Shown: in pieces, positions 54,501-64,000 of the stretch
How the letters are laid out: the number at the start of each line of letters is the position of its first letter
Position numbering within the stretch: the stretch's first letter is position 1
Source: Acidobacteriota bacterium
Lineage (GTDB): Bacteria > Acidobacteriota > Terriglobia > Bryobacterales > Bryobacteraceae
Length of the DNA: 64,000 nt
Direction: 5' to 3'
Assembly: GCA_014584705.1 (NCBI GenBank)
Contig: JACTMJ010000017.1
Location: 124,001 to 188,000, forward strand
The notes under the pieces: model-generated
What the model saw: only the letters and a program-made list of their open reading frames with translations
Told to the model about the DNA's origin: nothing
Database searches by the model: none
Position numbers and translations under genes: made by a program

Positions 54501-54665
54501 GCCGTGATCGGCGGGCTGGCGGCTTCCACGCTTGCCGCGTTGCTGGTGATTCCGTATGTCTTCGCAATTTTGCTCGGGAGGGCTTCGCGCGGAAGCGCCA
54601 CCATCGATCCCGACGACATCGCAAACCGCAATCTGAACGTCGCGCCGCCGCCCGTCAACGGGTAG
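51507..54665 (+). CDS. RND efflux permease (AcrB/MexB-like)
   Basis: A 1052-residue inner-membrane proton-coupled pump with the RND duplicated topology. TM4 reads GGLTLAIGILVDESVIAIENIH; the proton-relay acidic pair is D-E here rather than the D-D of AcrB. The porter domains contain the typical QVNRARAFMPPG-type and DRDRAAQLGVSVDDVGKAL strings. The C-terminal half repeats with SFMGAIMAIGVSVSDSILLC. Downstream is the periplasmic adaptor, upstream TolC and PadR. Substrate range is unknown. Confidence 0.94.
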   Translation: MWLIRMAMRRPVTVLMAIFGVALCSILAMKRMKADIFPDLGEPVIYVAQPYGGMDPAQMEGYLVNYYEYHFLYIRGIDFVESRSIQGAALMKLRFHEGTDMATAMSETVAQVNRARAFMPPGTVPPFVMRFDAGSVPVGYLVFSSETRTVDEISDLALFRIRPMFARLPGVSAPPPFGGTARSLVVRVDPTRLRSYELSANDIVEAIAATNTISPSGNVRMGDLNYLAPLNASVRQASELNDVPIRRGSGPTVYLRDVGYAEDAADVLTSYALVNGHRAVYIAATKRADASTLDTVRLIKAEIPTFQAAVPDDIKVSFEFDQSFYVTNALRSLVREGLLGALLTGLAILLILRSFRSAAIVVITIPVALLSALVGLWAAGQTINLMTLGGLTLAIGILVDESVIAIENIHTHLREEKPVARAVLDASLEVVTPRLLAMLCIVAVFAPSFFMGGVARALFVPLALAVAFAMIASYFLASTMVPIFETWFHRGGVTRKEAEEESLFLRYQRRFGAFTSRMMRLRWILAGAYTAGAAVWLALVGGNLGTEIFPPVDSGLLQMRLRAPAGTRVERTERIVRDALQAAEAAAGKGSVESSIAFVGVQPSSYPVNLIFLWTGGPHEAVIRVKFKDNAGVSTAAVQEELRKRIPEAAPGTRVSFEAADLVSQVMSFGAPTSVEIAITGPSLPDSRAYAEKALAAVSELKGVRDAQVGELLEYPAISIHVDRDRAAQLGVSVDDVGKALAPATSSSRFTRPVYWADPKSGISYQVQVEVPQSQVNSLEALQGIPVKKSASGVTLVGDVATVGLGEALGEYHRFNMQRMITITANVGATDMGSAAAEIEAALAKLPAAPRGVSVVTRGQIAPMNTMTGNLKTGLLLAVISVFLLLAAYFQSIRVALSVLAAVPSVLCGVALALALTGTTLNIQSFMGAIMAIGVSVSDSILLCTFAERYRQAGMRAQDAAANAAATRMRPILMTSVVMIAGMLPLAFGNAQTAPLGIAVIGGLAASTLAALLVIPYVFAILLGRASRGSATIDPDDIANRNLNVAPPPVNG

Positions 54666-54691
54666 AGAGGCCACAAAAGGAAAACAGCAGT

Positions 54692-55813
54692 ATGCGCAGA
54701 CCATCCATGTCCGCAAGCAAATGCCAGATCGCCGCGGCGGTATTCTGGGCGCTTACGCTCCCGTTCTGCGCCTCCGCGCAGGAAGTGCGGGCGGAACTGA
54801 CGCCGGTGGTGCGAAAAGCGCTCGGACGCAGCAATCCGCTGCCGGGCGAACTCCGCGCCTGGGAGGCCGTGGATGTCTTCGCCAGGGTGAGCGGCTTCGT
54901 GGAAGAGGTGCTGGTGGACCGGGGCAGCAGCGTGAGCGCCGGGCAGGTGCTACTGCGAATGAGCGCTCCGGAGCTGGAGGCGCGGCGCGCGGAGGCGCAA
55001 TCCCGCATCCCGGCCGCGGAGGCGCAGCGCATGGGAGCGGAGGCGCAACTGGCGGCCCTAGAAAGCACCTACTCGCGGCTGCGCGAAGCGGCCCGCACGC
55101 CGGGCGTGGTAGCGGAAAACGAAGTGACACTGGCGGAGAAGGCGACGGAAACCGCGCGGGCGCAGGCGGAGGCAGCGGCGAAATCGGTGGAGTCTTTGGA
55201 AACGTCGGTAGCGGCCATTCGCGCGCTCGAAGCGTACCTCACGGTGAAAGCGCCGTTCGCGGGCGTGGTGACGGAGCGAATGGCTCACCCCGGAACGCTG
55301 GCCGGCCCTGAGGGCGCGGCGGGGCGGCCGCTGCTGAGGATTGAGCAGGTGCGGCGGTTGCGCCTGGTGGCGGCCGTGCCGGAGGCCAATGCGAGGTCCA
55401 TCCGCATCGGTGCGAAGCTTTCCTTCACCGTGGACGCGTTTCCCGGCAGGTCCTTCTACGGGGTTGTGGCGCGGCCCGCGTATTCGGTGAACCGGGAGAC
55501 GCGCACGATGCCGGTGGAACTCGACGTGGAGAACGCTTCCCGCGAACTGACGCCGGGAATGTACGCCCAGGTGAGCTGGCCGCTCGGCAACGGCGGCGAG
55601 AGCCTCTTCGTTCCTCCGAGTGCGGTGAAGAGCACCACCGAACGCACCTTCGTGGTGCGCGTGCGCGATGGCAAAGCCGAATGGGTGAACGTCCGGCGCG
55701 GCACGCTCGACGGAGACTTGCTGGAGGTGATGGGGGAGCTTGCGGCGGGGGATATGGTGCTGAAACGGGGCACGGACGAGGTACGGCCCGGCGCGGTTGT
55801 GCGCGCGCGCTGA
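54692..55813 (+). CDS. RND periplasmic adaptor (membrane fusion protein)
   Basis: The 373-residue adaptor has a signal peptide (IAAAVFWALTLPFCASAQ), a lipoyl/barrel-sandwich pair (RVSGFVEEVLVDRGSSVSAGQVLL and LTVKAPFAGVVTERMAHPG), a coiled-coil hairpin between them and a beta-barrel followed by a membrane-proximal domain. It links the RND pump to TolC. It lies last in the operon (PadR-TolC-RND-adaptor), an order frequent in Acidobacteriota. The stop is 4 bp from the converging lipoprotein gene. Confidence 0.92.
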   Translation: MRRPSMSASKCQIAAAVFWALTLPFCASAQEVRAELTPVVRKALGRSNPLPGELRAWEAVDVFARVSGFVEEVLVDRGSSVSAGQVLLRMSAPELEARRAEAQSRIPAAEAQRMGAEAQLAALESTYSRLREAARTPGVVAENEVTLAEKATETARAQAEAAAKSVESLETSVAAIRALEAYLTVKAPFAGVVTERMAHPGTLAGPEGAAGRPLLRIEQVRRLRLVAAVPEANARSIRIGAKLSFTVDAFPGRSFYGVVARPAYSVNRETRTMPVELDVENASRELTPGMYAQVSWPLGNGGESLFVPPSAVKSTTERTFVVRVRDGKAEWVNVRRGTLDGDLLEVMGELAAGDMVLKRGTDEVRPGAVVRAR

Positions 55814-55817
55814 TTCC

Positions 55818-56840
55818 TTACGGAAGGGTGACCTCGACCACGCTGGAAGGGGCGCTCTCATTCCCCGCTTCATCGACGGAGGTGACGCGGTAGCGCAGCG
55901 CCACTTCCCGCGGCGCGCTGGTGTCGCTGAAGGTGGGCGTAGGTGTGGGTTCGCCGACGGGTTGAAATTCGCCACCCGCCGCGCTGCGATAAACGCGATA
56001 CTCGCGGAAGTCGCTTTCGAGGTTGCGGGTCCACGATAGCTCCGCTCCGGTTGCGCCGGCGACGACAGCGACGTCGGCCGGGACGGCGGGCGGGAAGGTG
56101 TCGACCGGAGTGATGGAGAGCGGGCCGAGGAAAGCGCCCGTGTAGTTGCAATCTTCCCGCTGCAGGCGTTCGCGGACCTGGTAGAGGTAGCTTTCGCCGA
56201 AGCGCGCGCCCCGGTCAATCCAATGGTCTTCGGGAACGCCGGCGAGACGCGCGAAAGGAGCGTTGGCCTTTTCGCCGGCCGGTTTCCGAAAGACTTCCGT
56301 CAGCATGCCTGGCGTTCGTTGCGCGGGGAGCGTCCACGAAACCTGGACGCCGTCGGGAGCGGAGGCGACGGTGAGGCCGCGGATTTCCTCCGGACGCCGC
56401 AGCACTTCGAGCGCGACGGGCTCCGACCACGCGGAGAATCGCCCCAGCTTGCCGGCCACGCGCACGCGAACGAGAATGCGTTTGGCGGCGAACGGCGTGG
56501 CGTCGACGAGCGCGCGAACGGCGGAGCCTTCGGGCGGGAGCGTGCGCAGAGAAACGGCCTCCCGCTCCCAGGCCGCCTCATCCCATTGGCGATTCTTCTC
56601 CCACGCGGCGGCGCGCAGGTCCACTTCCGGAGAGCCCTCCATGGGCAGGTCTTCCGTGGTACGGGCGGGCAGGGTGAAACGAACGGCCAGCGTGCCGCCT
56701 TCCTGCATGGCGCTCAAATCTGCCACCGGGAGCGGAATGTAGAGCGCGGGGGGAAGGGGGTCTCCGACGTAGCCACAGCCAGTGAACAGAGAGGCCAGGA
56801 GAATCGCGAGAAGCGGGCGGCGCTGCACGGAACTCCCCAT
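55818..56840 (-). CDS. Fn3-like lipoprotein
   Basis: A 340-residue predicted lipoprotein with lipobox LFTGC and two or three fibronectin-III-like domains: AWSEPVALEVLRRPEE, then GVQVSWTLP, and ELSWTRNLESDFREYRVYR followed by ALRYRVTSVDEAGNES. It begins 4 bp after the hslU stop, so it is the last gene of the hslV-hslU operon. It is likely a surface or periplasmic protein; nothing ties its function to the protease. Confidence 0.8.
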   Translation of the reverse strand: MGSSVQRRPLLAILLASLFTGCGYVGDPLPPALYIPLPVADLSAMQEGGTLAVRFTLPARTTEDLPMEGSPEVDLRAAAWEKNRQWDEAAWEREAVSLRTLPPEGSAVRALVDATPFAAKRILVRVRVAGKLGRFSAWSEPVALEVLRRPEEIRGLTVASAPDGVQVSWTLPAQRTPGMLTEVFRKPAGEKANAPFARLAGVPEDHWIDRGARFGESYLYQVRERLQREDCNYTGAFLGPLSITPVDTFPPAVPADVAVVAGATGAELSWTRNLESDFREYRVYRSAAGGEFQPVGEPTPTPTFSDTSAPREVALRYRVTSVDEAGNESAPSSVVEVTLP

Positions 56841-56844
56841 GGCG

Positions 56845-58203
56845 TTAGAGAATGTACCGGCTCAGGTCCTCGTCCTTCACGATGCCATCCAGTTGCTTGT
56901 GAACGTAAGCGGCGTCGATGGTGACCTGCTTGGTCTTGAGTTCGGGCGCGTCGAAGGAGATCTCTTCCAGCACTTTCTCGAGGATCGTGTGCAGACGCCG
57001 CGCGCCAATGTTCTCGGTGGTTTCGTTGAGTTTGGTGGCGTAACGGGCCAGCGCTTCCAGGGCGTCCGCGGTGAACTCCAACTGGAGGCCCTCGGTTTCG
57101 AGAAGGGCGGAATACTGCTTGGTGAGCGCGTTCTTCGGCTCCTTGAGAATGCGGATGAAGTCCTCTTCGGTGAGCGATTTGAGCTCCACGCGGATGGGGA
57201 AGCGCCCTTGCAGTTCCGGAATCAGATCGCTCGGCTTGGAGACGTGAAACGCGCCGGCCGCAATGAACAGCACATGATCCGTGCGGACGAAGCCATAGCG
57301 TGTGTTGACGGTGGTGCCTTCCACGATGGGCAGAATATCGCGCTGCACGCCTTCGCGGCTGACGTCCGGGCCATGGCCGCCTTCCCGCCCGGCGATCTTA
57401 TCCATCTCGTCGAGAAAGATGATGCCGCTCCGCTCCACGCGCTCAATGGCGGTGCGGGTCACCTGATCCATGTCGATGAGCTTCTGCTCTTCTTCCTGCA
57501 CGAGGTATTCGAAGGCTTCGGCCACGGGCATCTTGCGCTTGCGGGTGCGCTGTCCGAACAGGTTGGGCAGGAAGTCCTTGAAATTGACATCCATTTCCTC
57601 GACGCCCATGTTGGTGGCGAGTTCGAAGGAGGGGTTGCGGTCCTTGACGTCGATCTCCACCGGGCGGTCGTCGAGTTTGCCGTTGCGCAGCATCTGGCGC
57701 ATCTTCTCGCGAGTCTGCTCGTAGGATTCGGACGGTTCCATGGGAGGGGGCACGAGCAGATCGAGCAGCCGCTCTTCGGCGTTCTGCTCCGCGCGGTCGG
57801 ACACTTCGTCGAGGCGTTCCTCGCGGACCATATCGATGGCCAGCTCGACGAGATCGCGAACCATCGATTCGACGTCCCGGCCGACGTAGCCGACTTCGGT
57901 GAACTTGCTTGCTTCCACTTTCAGGAAGGGGGAATTGGAGAGCTTCGCCAGCCGCCGCGCAATCTCCGTCTTGCCCACGCCGGTGGGGCCGATCATGAGG
58001 ATGTTTTTCGGCATCACCTCATCGGCCATCTCCTGTTCCAGACGCTGGCGGCGAATGCGATTGCGCAGGGCGATGGCCACGGACTTCTTCGCTTCCGCCT
58101 GGCCGATGACGTACTTATCGAGTTCGGCGACGATCTGCCGCGGGGTGAGTTCGTCGAGCAAGGGGCCCGTGTTCGAGCCCTGCGTGGGAAGGTAAATCAC
58201 CAT
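56845..58203 (-). CDS. hslU: HslU, ATPase of the HslUV protease
   Basis: The 452-residue AAA+ unfoldase has Walker [12 protein letters not shown], the I-domain insertion and Walker [13 protein letters not shown]. The late [29 protein letters not shown] and the C-terminal DLSRYIL docking tail are the HslU fingerprints (tail inserts into HslV). It starts 2 nt after the hslV stop at ATG 58203, so the two are tightly coupled. Fully canonical in length. Confidence 0.97.
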   Translation of the reverse strand: MVIYLPTQGSNTGPLLDELTPRQIVAELDKYVIGQAEAKKSVAIALRNRIRRQRLEQEMADEVMPKNILMIGPTGVGKTEIARRLAKLSNSPFLKVEASKFTEVGYVGRDVESMVRDLVELAIDMVREERLDEVSDRAEQNAEERLLDLLVPPPMEPSESYEQTREKMRQMLRNGKLDDRPVEIDVKDRNPSFELATNMGVEEMDVNFKDFLPNLFGQRTRKRKMPVAEAFEYLVQEEEQKLIDMDQVTRTAIERVERSGIIFLDEMDKIAGREGGHGPDVSREGVQRDILPIVEGTTVNTRYGFVRTDHVLFIAAGAFHVSKPSDLIPELQGRFPIRVELKSLTEEDFIRILKEPKNALTKQYSALLETEGLQLEFTADALEALARYATKLNETTENIGARRLHTILEKVLEEISFDAPELKTKQVTIDAAYVHKQLDGIVKDEDLSRYIL

Positions 58204-58205
58204 GG

Positions 58206-58745
58206 CTATGCCAACTCTTCGTAAACCACGTTGTGGTTTGTGTAGATGCAAATATCGGCCGCGATGGTCATAGCCTTTTCCGCGATCTGGCGGGCGGAGA
58301 AATCCGTGTTCTCGATCAGCGCCCGCGCGGCCGCGGCGGCGAACGGACCGCCGGAGCCGATGGCCGCGACGCCCTTATCCGGCTCAATCACGTCGCCCTG
58401 CCCGCTCAGGAGGAAGGTGTTCTCTTTGTCGGCCACCAGCAGCATCGCCTCGAGATGCCGCAGCACTTTGTCCGTACGCCAGTCTTTGGTGAGTTCGACG
58501 GCCGCGCGCGCGAGGTTGCCATTGAATTGCTCCAGCTTGACTTCGAAGCGGGCGAACAGGGCGAAGGCATCAGCGGTAGAGCCCGCGAAGCCGGAGACGA
58601 TTCGGTTCTGGTAGAGGCGGCGCAGCTTGTTCGTGGAAGCCTTGATGACTTCATGGCCGAGCGTCACCTGGCCGTCGCCGGCCATCACGACCTGGCCATT
58701 GCGGCGCACGCACAGGATTGTCGTTGACTTGATAGGAGGGTGCAT
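58206..58745 (-). CDS. hslV: HslV, proteolytic subunit of HslUV
   Basis: The 179-residue N-terminal nucleophile peptidase forms double-hexamer rings. The catalytic Thr is exposed by removing a short propeptide: MHPPIKS precedes [10 protein letters not shown], so Thr8 is the likely nucleophile. [23 protein letters not shown] and [16 protein letters not shown] are standard HslV parts. Promoter of the operon must lie in 58746-58816. Confidence 0.97.
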   Translation of the reverse strand: MHPPIKSTTILCVRRNGQVVMAGDGQVTLGHEVIKASTNKLRRLYQNRIVSGFAGSTADAFALFARFEVKLEQFNGNLARAAVELTKDWRTDKVLRHLEAMLLVADKENTFLLSGQGDVIEPDKGVAAIGSGGPFAAAAARALIENTDFSARQIAEKAMTIAADICIYTNHNVVYEELA

Positions 58746-58816
58746 CGAGACTCTCCTATTCTCGCATAGGGGGAATTCGGAGTTCCTCGTTCGCGACGCT
58801 CTCGCGCGGCGTGACG

Positions 58817-60031
58817 CTACCCTTCGCTCACCGTGCGCACCCCGAGGAGGGTGTTCTCTTCAATAGTGTCGTCGGGATGGCGGATCACCTGTTCACCCTC
58901 CTTCAGCCCCTCCAGAATCTGTGCGGCAAGCCCGTTTCGCTGGCCCACTTTCACTTCGCGACGCCGCGCACGGTCCCCCTCCTTCACGAAGACGGCCCAG
59001 CCGCCCCGATGCCGGAAGAGCGCGCTGGCAGGCACTTGCAGAACGTCATCGGCCTTCCAGACGACGAAGCTCGCTTCCACCCGGTACGCGTCGCCCAGGC
59101 GGCTCCATTCTTCCTCCGGCGAGGTGATATCGGCGATGACGCGCACCCGCTGCTCCTCCACGCCCAATGCGGAAACCTTGGTGAAACCGGCGGGCTCCAC
59201 CGTGCGCACCTTGCCGGTGAGGGGCGCCGAACCGCCCCATCGTTCGAGGATCACCTCACCGCCGGGAGCGATGCGCACCGCGTCGGCGGAGAGCACTTCC
59301 ACTTCCACTTCGAGCGCCCGCGCGTTCGCCAGTTCCACCAACGGGTCCCCCGCGATTACGGGGCCTTCGCTCTTGTGCATGACTCGCAGGACGCGGCCGG
59401 CCACGGGGGAGCTCACGGGCACCAGATCGCCTTCCGGGCGCAGATTGATTCTGGTTGGCTGCGTTACGGCGACCCGCGCGGCATCCACTTCCGCGCGGGC
59501 AACCGCCACGGCGCGTTCGGAAGAAACCAGCGCCGCTTCCGCGCGCCGCTTATCGGCAAGCGCCTTGTCGTAGACCTCGCGGGCCAGATCTCCGGAGCGC
59601 TGCAATTTTTCGACTCGGACGAACTGCGCCTCCCAATAGGTGACGTCCGCGCGCGCCGCCGGCACGCGGCTCACCGCTTCCGCCAGCGCCGCTTCCGCCT
59701 GCCGCACGCGGGCTTCCGCCTCCGCGCGGGTGCGCGCATCGAGCACAACGGAGCGCTGCGCTTGCGGCTCCAGCACCACGATCAACTGGCCGCGCTTCAC
59801 GGGGTCGTCCACTTCGAGATGGATGCGGCGGGCAAAGCCGGCCACGGGCGCGGAAACGACAAAGCGATCCGTGACACGGGTCTTGCCCTCTTCTTCGATG
59901 GTCACGCGCAAAGGCCCGCGCGCCACCGCGGCGACCTCCACGGGCACGGGCTGCTCCCGGAATCCGTAGGCCACCAGCAGCGCCACGATCACGAACACGC
60001 TCAAAATGCCTAACCATCGCTTCCAGCGCAC
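58817..60031 (-). CDS. HlyD/DevB-like periplasmic adaptor
   Basis: A 404-residue membrane-anchored adaptor (helix [20 protein letters not shown]) with a barrel-sandwich split by a coiled-coil hairpin ([19 protein letters not shown] and [20 protein letters not shown]) and a late beta-barrel. GTG 60031 starts it. It follows the FtsX permease by 6 bp; adaptor, permease and ATPase together form a MacAB/DevBCA-like exporter. Substrate unknown. Confidence 0.9.
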   Translation of the reverse strand: MRWKRWLGILSVFVIVALLVAYGFREQPVPVEVAAVARGPLRVTIEEEGKTRVTDRFVVSAPVAGFARRIHLEVDDPVKRGQLIVVLEPQAQRSVVLDARTRAEAEARVRQAEAALAEAVSRVPAARADVTYWEAQFVRVEKLQRSGDLAREVYDKALADKRRAEAALVSSERAVAVARAEVDAARVAVTQPTRINLRPEGDLVPVSSPVAGRVLRVMHKSEGPVIAGDPLVELANARALEVEVEVLSADAVRIAPGGEVILERWGGSAPLTGKVRTVEPAGFTKVSALGVEEQRVRVIADITSPEEEWSRLGDAYRVEASFVVWKADDVLQVPASALFRHRGGWAVFVKEGDRARRREVKVGQRNGLAAQILEGLKEGEQVIRHPDDTIEENTLLGVRTVSEG

Positions 60032-60037
60032 AGACGG

Positions 60038-62404
60038 TTACTCCTTCGTTTTCAGAACGGCCACCAAATCGAGGTGATCCAGTTTGCGGCGGACGATCCA
60101 GCCGGAAATCACGGCGGAAATCAGAACCACGGTGGCCGAAAGCGCATACGTGCGGTCACTGACGATGATCGGAATCCGGTACAAGTCCGACTGCACGCCA
60201 GAGACGAACCATGTTGACAACAGCTTGCCCAGGACGAAGCCCAGCGGGATTCCGGCCAGCGTGATCACCGTCAGCTCGCCCAGCAGGATATAGGAAATTT
60301 CGCCGCGCGTGTAGCCAAGCACGCGGAGGCTGGCAAGCTCCCGTCCGCGCTCGGAAAGCGCGATGCGGGCGCTGTTATAGACTACGCCGAAGGCGATGCT
60401 GGCGGCGAGGATGGTGTTGAAGAATGCGAACACCAGCGCCTGATTGGCCATGGTGTCCAGAAAGTTGCGCAGCACCTCAAGCCGAACCGAAGTTCCCGCG
60501 ACGCGGGGCGCTTCCTTCAATTCGGTATACACTTCCGCGTGCCGGTCTTCGTCCACTGTGAACGAGACTCCGGAGAGCGCGTGGCCTTCCTGCATCATGC
60601 GGTTGAGAGCGGGAAGCTGCATGTAGCCGTAGACGCCCACCCATTCATTGACGACGCCGGCCACGGGCACCTGCTTCACCGGGCGGTCTCCTTCGAGTAC
60701 CTCCACGGTCAACAGATCGCCGGGGACGATCCCGAGCATCTTGGCGAGATAGTCCGTCAGGACGATGCCTTCCGGCGGCAGTTCCACTTCTTTCTGCCGG
60801 CGGCTGAGGAGGCGCTGCAACTTCGCACCCGGTGCAATCCCTCGCACGGCCGTGCGGTAAGAGCGGTGTTCGAAGCGCAACTTCGCGGGTACGGAGCGGA
60901 AGGGCTCCGCGTATCGGACCCCGGGGATGGCCGCGATTTCATGGAGCGCTTTGAAAGAAGTGGGGTTGATGAAGATCACCGTCATGTCGTCCAGTTGGGC
61001 CACGCGGAACTGCATGTTGACCATGTAGTGCGTCGCGTCCTGAAAAAATTGGCCGGTCACCAGAATGGCGCAAGCGAAGGCCACACCCAAAATGGAGAAG
61101 ACGCTCTTCACCGGACGGCGCTCCAGATTGCGGACGATCATGCGGCTGGGTTGGGAGAGAAGACCGCGGATGCCCAGCCGCTCGACGATGCTCACGCGGT
61201 AGCGGGCGGGAGGGGCGGGTTGCATTGCTTCGGCGGGGGGCAGCTTGGCGGTGCTGAGCACCGCGTGGATTGCACCGGCAACCGCCGCCGCGGCGCAGAT
61301 CAAGGACGCGGCCATCGCCACCTTCGGCTGCAGGCTGAACAGCATATACGGGAATCGATAGAACCTCATGTACATGCCCGCCATGCCGCTGCCCATCCAG
61401 GTGCCCACGGCGATCCCGAGCGCCGCGCCGATCGCGGTCACCATCAAAACCAGCGAGATGTAGTGCCAGACCACGGCAGCCGTGGAATACCCGAACGCCT
61501 TGAGAATGGCGATCTGCTCGCGCTGCGTGGCCACCAGGCGGGTGACCACGACGTTTAGCAGAAAGGCCGCCACCGAGAGGAAGATGAGCGGGAACATGAA
61601 GCCCATCTGACGAAGCTGCTTGAACTCTTCGGAGAGGTAGCGGTGAGAGGTTTGGTCCTTGCGGCCGTAAGCACCGAGCGAACCGTAGCGCCGCAGAAGG
61701 TCGTCGACGGCGTCGATGACGTCCTCTTCGTTCGCGCCCTGGCTGAGGCGGATCACCGCGTTGTTGAACGCGCCGTCCATATCGAATGCGGCTTCGAGCG
61801 GGCGGCGCGCCATCCAGAAGATGCCAAAGGCGGAGAAGTCCGGGATCAGAGCGCCCGGCTGCACCTGGTAAATGTACTCGGGCGTCACGGCAATGCCCAC
61901 GATATCGAGACGCCGCCTTCGCCCGTTGATGGTGGCAAGTACATGATCTCCGGGGTTGAGCTTATGCGCGAGAGCAAAGGCCTCGCTGATGATCACCTCA
62001 TTATCCTTGGTGGAATCCACCATCCGGCCGCGCTTCATGTAGAGCTGGTTCAGGAGCGGGCGGCCGTGGTCCAGCACGGAGATAATCTCCGCGCTGGCGG
62101 GGCGTCCGTAGCCCTCCACTTCGACGTTCGCCGAGGCGATCACGCGCGTTTCCACAGTCTGTATGCCTGGGATCTCGGCGAGCCTCTCGCCCATGCTGTT
62201 CGGCGCGCGCTTGAGGGAGACGAAGACATCGGAGAACTGATAATCCCGGTAAAACGTCGCCTGTGTGAGCAACAGCGCTTCCAGCACGGTACGCGACATC
62301 ACGAAGGTGGCCACGCCGCCCGCCATCACCACGGCGATCGCGAGCGCCTGGCCTTTCATGCCCCAGAGGTCGCGCAGCATCTTCAGATGGAGCGAGGAGA
62401 TCAT
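60038..62404 (-). CDS. FtsX-like ABC transporter permease (two FtsX domains)
   Basis: A 788-residue membrane protein with an N-terminal helix, a large periplasmic domain and two FtsX regions: [37 protein letters not shown] (quoted as [17 protein letters not shown]) near 270-300, and [34 protein letters not shown] sequence near 680-710. The C-terminus ends with a basic [15 protein letters not shown]. It starts at ATG 62404, 2 bp from the ATPase gene. It is the permease of the exporter. Confidence 0.91.
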   Translation of the reverse strand: MISSLHLKMLRDLWGMKGQALAIAVVMAGGVATFVMSRTVLEALLLTQATFYRDYQFSDVFVSLKRAPNSMGERLAEIPGIQTVETRVIASANVEVEGYGRPASAEIISVLDHGRPLLNQLYMKRGRMVDSTKDNEVIISEAFALAHKLNPGDHVLATINGRRRRLDIVGIAVTPEYIYQVQPGALIPDFSAFGIFWMARRPLEAAFDMDGAFNNAVIRLSQGANEEDVIDAVDDLLRRYGSLGAYGRKDQTSHRYLSEEFKQLRQMGFMFPLIFLSVAAFLLNVVVTRLVATQREQIAILKAFGYSTAAVVWHYISLVLMVTAIGAALGIAVGTWMGSGMAGMYMRFYRFPYMLFSLQPKVAMAASLICAAAAVAGAIHAVLSTAKLPPAEAMQPAPPARYRVSIVERLGIRGLLSQPSRMIVRNLERRPVKSVFSILGVAFACAILVTGQFFQDATHYMVNMQFRVAQLDDMTVIFINPTSFKALHEIAAIPGVRYAEPFRSVPAKLRFEHRSYRTAVRGIAPGAKLQRLLSRRQKEVELPPEGIVLTDYLAKMLGIVPGDLLTVEVLEGDRPVKQVPVAGVVNEWVGVYGYMQLPALNRMMQEGHALSGVSFTVDEDRHAEVYTELKEAPRVAGTSVRLEVLRNFLDTMANQALVFAFFNTILAASIAFGVVYNSARIALSERGRELASLRVLGYTRGEISYILLGELTVITLAGIPLGFVLGKLLSTWFVSGVQSDLYRIPIIVSDRTYALSATVVLISAVISGWIVRRKLDHLDLVAVLKTKE

Positions 62405-62405
62405 G

Positions 62406-63104
62406 TCACCAGCTCAATTCCTTCGGGCTCTTGCGGATTCGGTTCGCCTCCACGCTTGCGATCAACCCATCGCTCAATCGGATGACGCGGTCCGCCATCT
62501 GGGCGATGTCGGCGTTATGGGTGATGACGGCGGTGGTAGTTCCCAATTCACGATTCACCCTGTCGAGCGCTTCCAGCACGATGACGCCGGTGGCGGAATC
62601 GAGCGCGCCCGTGGGTTCGTCGCAGAGCAGCACTTGCGGGCGTTTGGCAATGGCGCGCGCGATGGCAACGCGCTGCTGCTGTCCGCCGGAGAGTTGAGAC
62701 GGAAAATGGTCCATCCGGTCGCCGAGCCCAACGAGTTGCAGCGCTTCTTCCGGGCGCATCGGTTCGCGCGCAATTTCGGTAACGATGGAAACATTCTCTC
62801 GCGCCGTGAGGCTGGGGATGAGGTTGTAGAACTGAAAGACAAAGCCCACATGGTAACGCCGGTAATCGGTGAGGGCCTTTTCGCTGGCGCCGGTGAGATC
62901 CTTGTCGTGATAGCGCACGGTGCCTTCCGTGGCGCGATCCAATCCGCCGAGAATGTTCAGGAGCGTGGATTTCCCGCTGCCAGAAGCGCCCAGCATCACC
63001 ACGAGTTCGCTGGCATAGAGGTCCAGATCGATGCCGCGCAAGGCCTGCACGCGCACCTCGCCCATATCGTAGACCTTCGTCAGGCCTCGGGCGCGGAACA
63101 CCAC
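62406..63104 (-). CDS. ABC transporter ATP-binding protein (MacB/LolD type)
   Basis: The 232-residue ATPase has Walker [17 protein letters not shown], signature [14 protein letters not shown] and Walker [14 protein letters not shown], then the H-loop ITHN; the GALDS context is typical of the MacB/LolD subfamily. The first gene of the operon. The start is taken as GTG 63104 with no SD; the frame is open further upstream without a start codon, so the N-terminus could be wrong or the message leaderless. Confidence 0.9.
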   Translation of the reverse strand: MVFRARGLTKVYDMGEVRVQALRGIDLDLYASELVVMLGASGSGKSTLLNILGGLDRATEGTVRYHDKDLTGASEKALTDYRRYHVGFVFQFYNLIPSLTARENVSIVTEIAREPMRPEEALQLVGLGDRMDHFPSQLSGGQQQRVAIARAIAKRPQVLLCDEPTGALDSATGVIVLEALDRVNRELGTTTAVITHNADIAQMADRVIRLSDGLIASVEANRIRKSPKELSW

Positions 63105-63692
63105 TTCGCGGGGATCTGGCTGATTGAGGATGCTCGATCCGCCTCCACGGTCAAACGCTAGTTTAACTTCGTGACCGCTTTCCTCGATGCAGACCGGCCT
63201 CGCCGCGCCGGCGTCAAGCGGAGACGAGAGAGGAGGGGCGAGCGATCAAGGGAAGGGTGCTAGCGGCGTTCGTTCCACACCTGCACGACAGCAAGGCGCG
63301 AACTGTAACGGGTGCGGTGCTGGTAGCTCCAGCGCCAAATCAGCCCGGAGGCCGCTTCGGCAATCGTATCGAACAGGTTGAACAACATGATCGTGTCTGC
63401 TCTCTCAAGAGACGTGGCTCGAAGCGGAGACGAGCCGAAGAGTCTGCGTACAGGCTTCCGGCGCCGTCTCCACCTGTATTGAAGAACGCGCAAGCGGCGG
63501 ACGTTTTGGATCAAGGCTCGGTCGGATTCCCCGTACTCGCGGGCGCTCGTGCGTTCGCTGAACCTCAGGCGCCAGGGAAATCCCAGAATCCTGAGCCAAA
63601 CTCGTCCACTTGTGCGCAGTCCTTTGTGGAGACCTTACGCCCGCCTCGCCCCACGCAGGGCTCTCCGAAAAACAACCGGGAACAACGAAAAC
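63105..63692. other. Intergenic region, no firm gene
   Basis: This 588-bp divergent region separates the leftward ABC operon and the rightward cytochrome c gene. A minus-strand frame (63260-63388, 42 residues beginning MLFNLFDTIAEAASG) could be a small protein but has only weak support. The rest has no recognisable element. Confidence 0.4.
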
Positions 63693-64000
63693 ATGTGGAA
63701 GCGAATTATTCTCTGGAGCCTGTGTGCTCTGCTGAGCGTTGTGCTGATCGGCGCTGCCTGGGCCGTATTGCGGAAGCCGGCGGCCGCCCCGCCAAAAGAC
63801 ATTGCAGTGCTCGCGACGCCGGAACGGTTGGAGCGCGGCGGCTACCTTTTCAACTACCTCAGCGATTGCAACGGATGCCACTCGGACCGGGACTACAGCC
63901 GTTTGGGCGCTCCGGTGAAGCCGGGCAGAGTTGGTGTGGGCTTCGTGATGCCGGACGAACTAGGCCTGCCCGGCCGCGTGGTCGCGCCGAACCTCACACC
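63693..64000 (+). CDS. Membrane-anchored cytochrome c (3' partial)
   Basis: The gene runs off the right edge. It starts MWKRIILWSLCALLSVVLIG with an N-terminal anchor or signal. A cytochrome c haem motif follows near residue 53 (SDCNGCHSDRD, CxxCH) after a RGGYLFNYLSDCNGCH lead typical of alcohol-dehydrogenase-type and gluconate-dehydrogenase cytochrome subunits. Only about 103 residues are visible, so further haem motifs cannot be judged. It may serve an electron-transfer chain for a periplasmic dehydrogenase. Confidence 0.8.
   Translation, partial: MWKRIILWSLCALLSVVLIGAAWAVLRKPAAAPPKDIAVLATPERLERGGYLFNYLSDCNGCHSDRDYSRLGAPVKPGRVGVGFVMPDELGLPGRVVAPNLT

Noticed and set aside
58811..60013. Open frame of 400 codons antisense to the HlyD adaptor
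   Set aside because: Same explanation: antisense shadow, no ribosome site and no recognisable domain.

Overview
The window is 64 kb of GC-rich bacterial chromosome, dense with genes on both strands. It is most consistent with an Acidobacteriota genome (Terriglobia, possibly Bryobacterales/Solibacter-like). The clues are a secretin with a C-terminal cohesin domain, a PEP-CTERM protein, the layout of a PadR/TolC/RND/adaptor efflux operon, many secreted beta-sandwich proteins, and a possible NAD+-I-type riboswitch in front of nadA. The assignment rests on gene content read by eye; no search was run. There is no 16S gene, replication origin, CRISPR array or recognisable insertion sequence.

Layout. 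1-6 kb: a YdcF-like protein (cut at the left edge), an MsbA-type ABC exporter, infA, wecB, a single-domain ClpB-like AAA+ ATPase and rsmI. 6-14.5 kb: an OmpA-like envelope protein, uvrA, a deoxyhypusine-synthase-like protein, a CPBP protease, pepA and smpB. 14.6-18.3 kb: a TPR-secretin-cohesin protein followed by two pseudopilins. 18.8-21.2 kb: a GMC oxidoreductase with its Tat-exported small subunit. 21.2-25.9 kb: a gene-poor stretch, visibly lower in GC in its left part, with a uracil-DNA-glycosylase-like protein, a PEP-CTERM protein, a small exported or membrane protein with a strong terminator, and a terminase-small-subunit-like protein carrying a 9-bp tandem repeat. 25.9-31.8 kb: YjbQ, tRNA-Leu(UAG), an FHA protein, a GT39-type membrane glycosyltransferase, a serine beta-lactamase-like hydrolase and a lipoprotein. 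31.9-35 kb: an SSS symporter, a tiny membrane protein and galK (sugar uptake and phosphorylation).

35-46 kb: a DUF393 protein and hpnE, ferrochelatase, an iron-dependent alcohol dehydrogenase with an LsrG-like monooxygenase-fold protein, then nadA-moaA and a secreted protein, a DUF4870 protein and a POTRA/HEAT protein. 45.8-48.1 kb: acpP and fabF, then a small heat-shock protein with a clear promoter and a bidirectional terminator. 48.3-55.8 kb: an EamA transporter, tRNA-Pro(GGG) and the PadR-regulated RND efflux operon with a perfect palindromic operator abutting the PadR start codon. 55.8-58.7 kb: hslV-hslU and an Fn3-like lipoprotein. 58.8-63.1 kb: an ABC ATPase, FtsX permease and HlyD adaptor operon. 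The right edge cuts a membrane-anchored cytochrome c.

Most of the window is housekeeping and envelope functions. The points most worth checking are the nadA leader, the deoxyhypusine-synthase-like protein, the FHA/cyclase-like fusion, the repeat-bearing terminase-like gene, the palindrome at the PadR start, and a conspicuous inverted-repeat block near 18.55 kb.
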